From assembly GCA_020050835.1 (NCBI GenBank), contig JAGVKB010000094.1:1-35181 (forward strand): a stretch of 35,181 bases of DNA. Direction: 5' to 3'. Position 1 is the first letter of the stretch. Each line of letters starts with the position of its first letter. This DNA is from Candidatus Obscuribacterales bacterium. GTDB taxonomy: Bacteria; Cyanobacteriota; Vampirovibrionia; Obscuribacterales; Obscuribacteraceae. Shown piece by piece: positions 32,719 to 35,181 of the stretch. Both the position numbers and the translations under genes were made by a program. The notes under the pieces are model-generated. The model saw only the letters and a program-made list of their open reading frames with translations. It was not told where the DNA came from and did no database searches.

Positions 32719-35181
32719 TCAGTGACTGACCAGCTGCGTGATGCTGCGCATCAAGGGAATCAAGCGCTCGGTTTCGGCGCCGTCGCTGAGCGTGACCAGA
32801 ATGCCTCCGCCGAAGTCAGCGATGATTAGATAGCCGCGCGGAGTGCGGCAGACCGCCTGGTGAACGTGATTGTGACCCATTCGCTTGATGGTGGTGTCAG
32901 TGTTTAAGTAGACTCCCAGCGCCCAGACTCCGATTGATTCGGCTTCGAGATCTTGAGGCATGCTATTGGCGATCAAGATTCCGTCGTGACCGACGATTAC
33001 AGAGCCGACTACTCCCGGTTGCTGTTGGATATGCGACAGGAGATTTTGCAGCTCCTGCGCTGCTTCCAGCGTCAAAATGCGCATTTTTGAGTCGGACAGG
33101 TCGGCGGCGGCGATATTGCCGATCTTCGACAGGTCTTGCTGATCCAGCAGAAACTTTCCAATACTGGCAATCTTGCCGCTTCCGGCTTCGGATGATGTAT
33201 CTGCGTGTGTAGCAAGCCTTCCTACCCCTTCGACGCGCGCCGGGGGCGCCGTACCTGGTACCGGCTGTGGTGCTACTGGCGGAGTCGGCGGCGGGGCCAT
33301 CGGTTGAGGCTGTACCTGTGGCGGTGCCATCTGCTGCGGCGGGGCCATGTTCTGCCCGGCCACTTCTGCGACCTGCCGGATCGACTGGACCGCTTCGTTG
33401 ACATTAACCTTTGGTGGCGGTGGGCCGGTATCCTTAACGCCAAGATTATCCGCGAACAGCCTGTCCATCGCGTCATCGTCGATACTGAGCAAGCCTCCGC
33501 CTCTCGGCTGGCTAGCTGCCGGCGGCGCTGGCGGCGGCACGACTGGTGTCACTTGAGATGGTGGCACTGGCGGTGCGGGTTGCGCAGGCGCTGTCGGCAC
33601 CGCCGGGGTCGTCGGGTTACCCCAGTTCTGTGCTGGCGGAGCAGTGGGCGCCGGTGGCTGTGTCCATCCACCGGCGGGCGTTTGTGGGGCCGTCGGCGCC
33701 ACCGGAACTGGTGCTGGTGGTGCCGACGCAGCGGCTGCTGCCGCCGCCGCTTTCTGTTGTTCGGTAACGCCGAGGTTGTCCGCGAACAGCTTGTCCATCG
33801 CTCCGTCATCCAAGTTCTTGAACAAACCGCCGCCAGGTTGGCTAGCTGCTGGTACAGGTGGAGCCGGTGGCACGACTGTTTCATTTTGAGCGCGAGCGGT
33901 GACGGGAGAGATCGTTGGAGCAGTTGGTACTGGCAGTGGTGGCGCAGTGAACGGGCTGGGTACCGGTGGTGGCGGTACCGGTGGTGGCGGTACGCTCGTT
34001 GCTGCCCGTGCGCCGCCGACTGGTTGATCTTGCACCCCGAGGTTCTTGTTGAAGAGATTATCCATCGCACTGTCGTCAAGGCTGAACAGACCTCCGCCCG
34101 GTTGGGGAGAGGCTGGTGCGACGGCTGGAGCTTGCCCTTGTTTCATTCGCTCTTGGATTGGCACGTCCCAGCGCTCCTGGGCGGCGGCCGCTGGAACCGG
34201 AGCTTGGGCTGAAGCTGGCGCTGCTTCCGGCTGTGCTTGCCGCAGCCGCTCTTGAATTGGCACATCCCAGCGCTCTGCGGTTGGAGCAGCTTCGGCAGCG
34301 GCTGCTGGCTTTTGCCGCTCCTGGATCGGCACATCCCAGCGATCGGCTACCGGAGCTGGACCTGCTGGTTCCGGCGTTTGCAGCGCCGGTGCCGGTGGGG
34401 CCGCTGCCGGGCCATCGCCGAGAATATTACTGAGTCTGTCCATGATGGAGTCTGCAGGCAATCCGCCAGAGGCGGCAGGTTGCGGCGCGACTGGTTGGGG
34501 CGCCGGTGCTTGACCGCGTTGCTGAATCGGCACATCCCAACGATCTTCTGCTTGTCCGGCTGCCGGCGCGGCCGGTTGCCCACGCCCTTGAATCGGCGTA
34601 TCCCAGCGCGCATCTCCCTCGGGCGTTGCCGCTGGCTGTGCTTGTTTCATGCGCTCTTGAATTGGCACGTCCCACCGCTCCCCGGCTGGTTCGCTGGCCG
34701 GCGCCGCCGGTGGTATCGGCGGCTGCGCCCCCCATTGCTGAGCGGCTGGATTCGGCGCTGCATTTGTGGCGCCTAGGACATTTGTGTTGCCGGGAGAAAA
34801 CGCTTCCCAGGTGCCTGTTTGTACCTGTTCCGCCTCGGCTGACCATCCGGCAGCCGGTGCTTGTGGCACGGGTGGCTCGTCCCAAGAGTTGTTGCCGGCA
34901 GTGGGCTGGTTCCAATCGGCTTGAGCAGCTGGCTGGCCGCTGCCGGTTGTCCAGTTGTCCGGCCCGCCGCCCCAACTGTTGTCTGCTGGAGCCGGTGTCG
35001 GCGGCGCACCAGCAGCTTGGTCTGAGCCGGGGGAATCCCAACCTGAGCCGGCTGCCGAACTGTTGCCGGCTGAGGTGTTACTCCAGCCGCCGCCTTGCGG
35101 TTGGGGTTGAGGTGGTTGTTCCCAGCCGCCGCCTTGCGGTTGGGGTTGAGGTGGTTGTTCCCAGCCGCCGCCTTGCGGTTG
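32719..35181 (-). CDS. Very long Pro/Ala-rich repeat protein with C-terminal Roadblock/LC7 domain (partial)
   Basis: The frame stays open to the right edge, so at least 820 residues are visible and the start is missing. The C-terminal 125 or so residues form a Roadblock/LC7 domain (VVGSVIVGHDGILIANSMP, then RGYLIIADFGGGIL), the fold of MglB and of GTPase regulators. The rest is rich in Pro, Ala, Gln and Gly. It carries tandem 13-residue QPQGGGWEQPPQP units at the edge, six copies of RWD[VT]PIQ[EGQ]R, and three modules of the type LDD-x-AMD-x-LF-x2-NLGV plus a degenerate one (SIMDRLSNILGDG). No signal peptide can be judged. The repeated conserved motifs in disordered sequence suggest binding sites for one or two partners. 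It converges on pepA. Confidence 0.85.
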   Translation of the reverse strand, partial: QPQGGGWEQPPQPQPQGGGWEQPPQPQPQGGGWSNTSAGNSSAAGSGWDSPGSDQAAGAPPTPAPADNSWGGGPDNWTTGSGQPAAQADWNQPTAGNNSWDEPPVPQAPAAGWSAEAEQVQTGTWEAFSPGNTNVLGATNAAPNPAAQQWGAQPPIPPAAPASEPAGERWDVPIQERMKQAQPAATPEGDARWDTPIQGRGQPAAPAAGQAEDRWDVPIQQRGQAPAPQPVAPQPAASGGLPADSIMDRLSNILGDGPAAAPPAPALQTPEPAGPAPVADRWDVPIQERQKPAAAAEAAPTAERWDVPIQERLRQAQPEAAPASAQAPVPAAAAQERWDVPIQERMKQGQAPAVAPASPQPGGGLFSLDDSAMDNLFNKNLGVQDQPVGGARAATSVPPPPVPPPPVPSPFTAPPLPVPTAPTISPVTARAQNETVVPPAPPVPAASQPGGGLFKNLDDGAMDKLFADNLGVTEQQKAAAAAAAASAPPAPVPVAPTAPQTPAGGWTQPPAPTAPPAQNWGNPTTPAVPTAPAQPAPPVPPSQVTPVVPPPAPPAASQPRGGGLLSIDDDAMDRLFADNLGVKDTGPPPPKVNVNEAVQSIRQVAEVAGQNMAPPQQMAPPQVQPQPMAPPPTPPVAPQPVPGTAPPARVEGVGRLATHADTSSEAGSGKIASIGKFLLDQQDLSKIGNIAAADLSDSKMRILTLEAAQELQNLLSHIQQQPGVVGSVIVGHDGILIANSMPQDLEAESIGVWALGVYLNTDTTIKRMGHNHVHQAVCRTPRGYLIIADFGGGILVTLSDGAETERLIPLMRSITQLVSH
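33433..34098 (-). repeat. Three LDD-AMD-LF-NLGV protein modules
   Basis: Copies lie at about 33433-33503, 33766-33836 and 34033-34098, each reading GG-L-x-(3-4)-DD-x-AMD-x-LF-x2-NLGV. They are predicted amphipathic helices separated by proline-rich linkers of roughly 65-90 residues. A weaker fourth copy is near 34416-34470. Confidence 0.8.
34148..34678 (-). repeat. Six copies of the RWD[VT]PIQ motif
   Basis: Copies lie at about 34148-34175, 34247-34274, 34316-34343, 34515-34542, 34583-34609 and 34652-34678. The nine-residue core is nearly invariant (one Val to Thr, two Glu changes) while the linkers vary freely, which implies selection on the motif and not recent DNA duplication. Confidence 0.85.
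35084..35181. repeat. Perfect 39-bp tandem repeat running off the window
   Basis: Two complete identical units (35084-35122 and 35123-35161) and the first 20 bases of a third are visible. The period is 13 codons in the frame of the Roadblock protein, encoding QPQGGGWEQPPQP. Absence of spacers rules out CRISPR. More units may lie beyond the edge. Confidence 0.95.

Noticed and set aside
33205-34212. Long plus-strand frame of 335 codons opposite the Roadblock protein
   Set aside because: Its composition (runs of Arg, Trp, Cys) is the antisense reading of Pro/Ala-rich codons, and it has no motif or ribosome site. The minus-strand frame has a recognisable domain and repeats.
34427-35041. Minus-strand frame of 204 codons in another phase over the repeat protein
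   Set aside because: It is a shadow of the Roadblock protein gene, whose frame stays open through the same region to the window edge.
35084-35181. CRISPR-like direct repeats
   Set aside because: The units abut with no spacers, and the period is in frame with a coding sequence.

Overview
This window is a dense stretch of bacterial chromosome, moderately GC-rich by eye, carrying about 28 protein genes on both strands. I see no rRNA, tRNA, CRISPR array or insertion sequence. Signal peptides, a lipobox protein, a TonB-C-like protein, a CpxP/Spy-like protein and a zinc-binding protein point to a Gram-negative-type envelope. The mix (DUF3124 lipoprotein, Pit phosphate carrier, pyrophosphate-type phosphofructokinase, DUF4388/PATAN and Roadblock proteins) would fit a non-photosynthetic relative of cyanobacteria (Melainabacteria/Vampirovibrionia, Obscuribacter-like). 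That assignment is an inference with modest confidence.

Left part (1-13.6 kb): a patatin-like hydrolase, the sucC-sucD pair of succinyl-CoA ligase, a GNAT acetyltransferase, a Pit phosphate transporter divergent from a phosphofructokinase with pyrophosphate-type residues, a DUF3124 lipoprotein, a secreted TonB-C-like protein with a cysteine-rich tail, an EamA exporter, an orphan ZnuA-type protein, ribD, a small unknown gene, miaB and a TPR protein. Most are single genes or pairs.

Middle part (13.6-25.5 kb): a tightly packed minus-strand operon encodes an FHA-adenylate/guanylate cyclase, a GH3 NagZ-like glycosidase and an OmpR-type response regulator, suggesting that cyclic-nucleotide signalling and wall recycling are expressed together. 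metK follows, with a strong hairpin terminator and a TTG start. A plus-strand operon then encodes an ECF sigma factor, an anti-sigma protein with three zinc-finger modules at an exact 73-residue period, and a CpxP/Spy-like periplasmic protein: a complete-looking envelope-stress sensing unit. A DJ-1/PfpI protein, argS, an HTH-less WYL protein and a glycerate kinase come next.

Right part (25.5-35.2 kb) is the least conventional. It holds a 679-residue protein with two C-terminal LysM domains, a secreted protein of unknown family translationally coupled to a 663-residue protein combining a type II secretion ATPase N-terminal-like module with a DUF4388/PATAN domain, leucyl aminopeptidase (pepA), and a very long Pro/Ala-rich protein that runs off the right edge. 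That last protein carries six RWD[VT]PIQ motifs, three LDD-AMD-LF-NLGV modules and a C-terminal Roadblock/LC7 domain. PATAN and Roadblock domains are known from bacterial polarity, motility and surface-signalling systems, so this end is the best candidate for an undescribed system.
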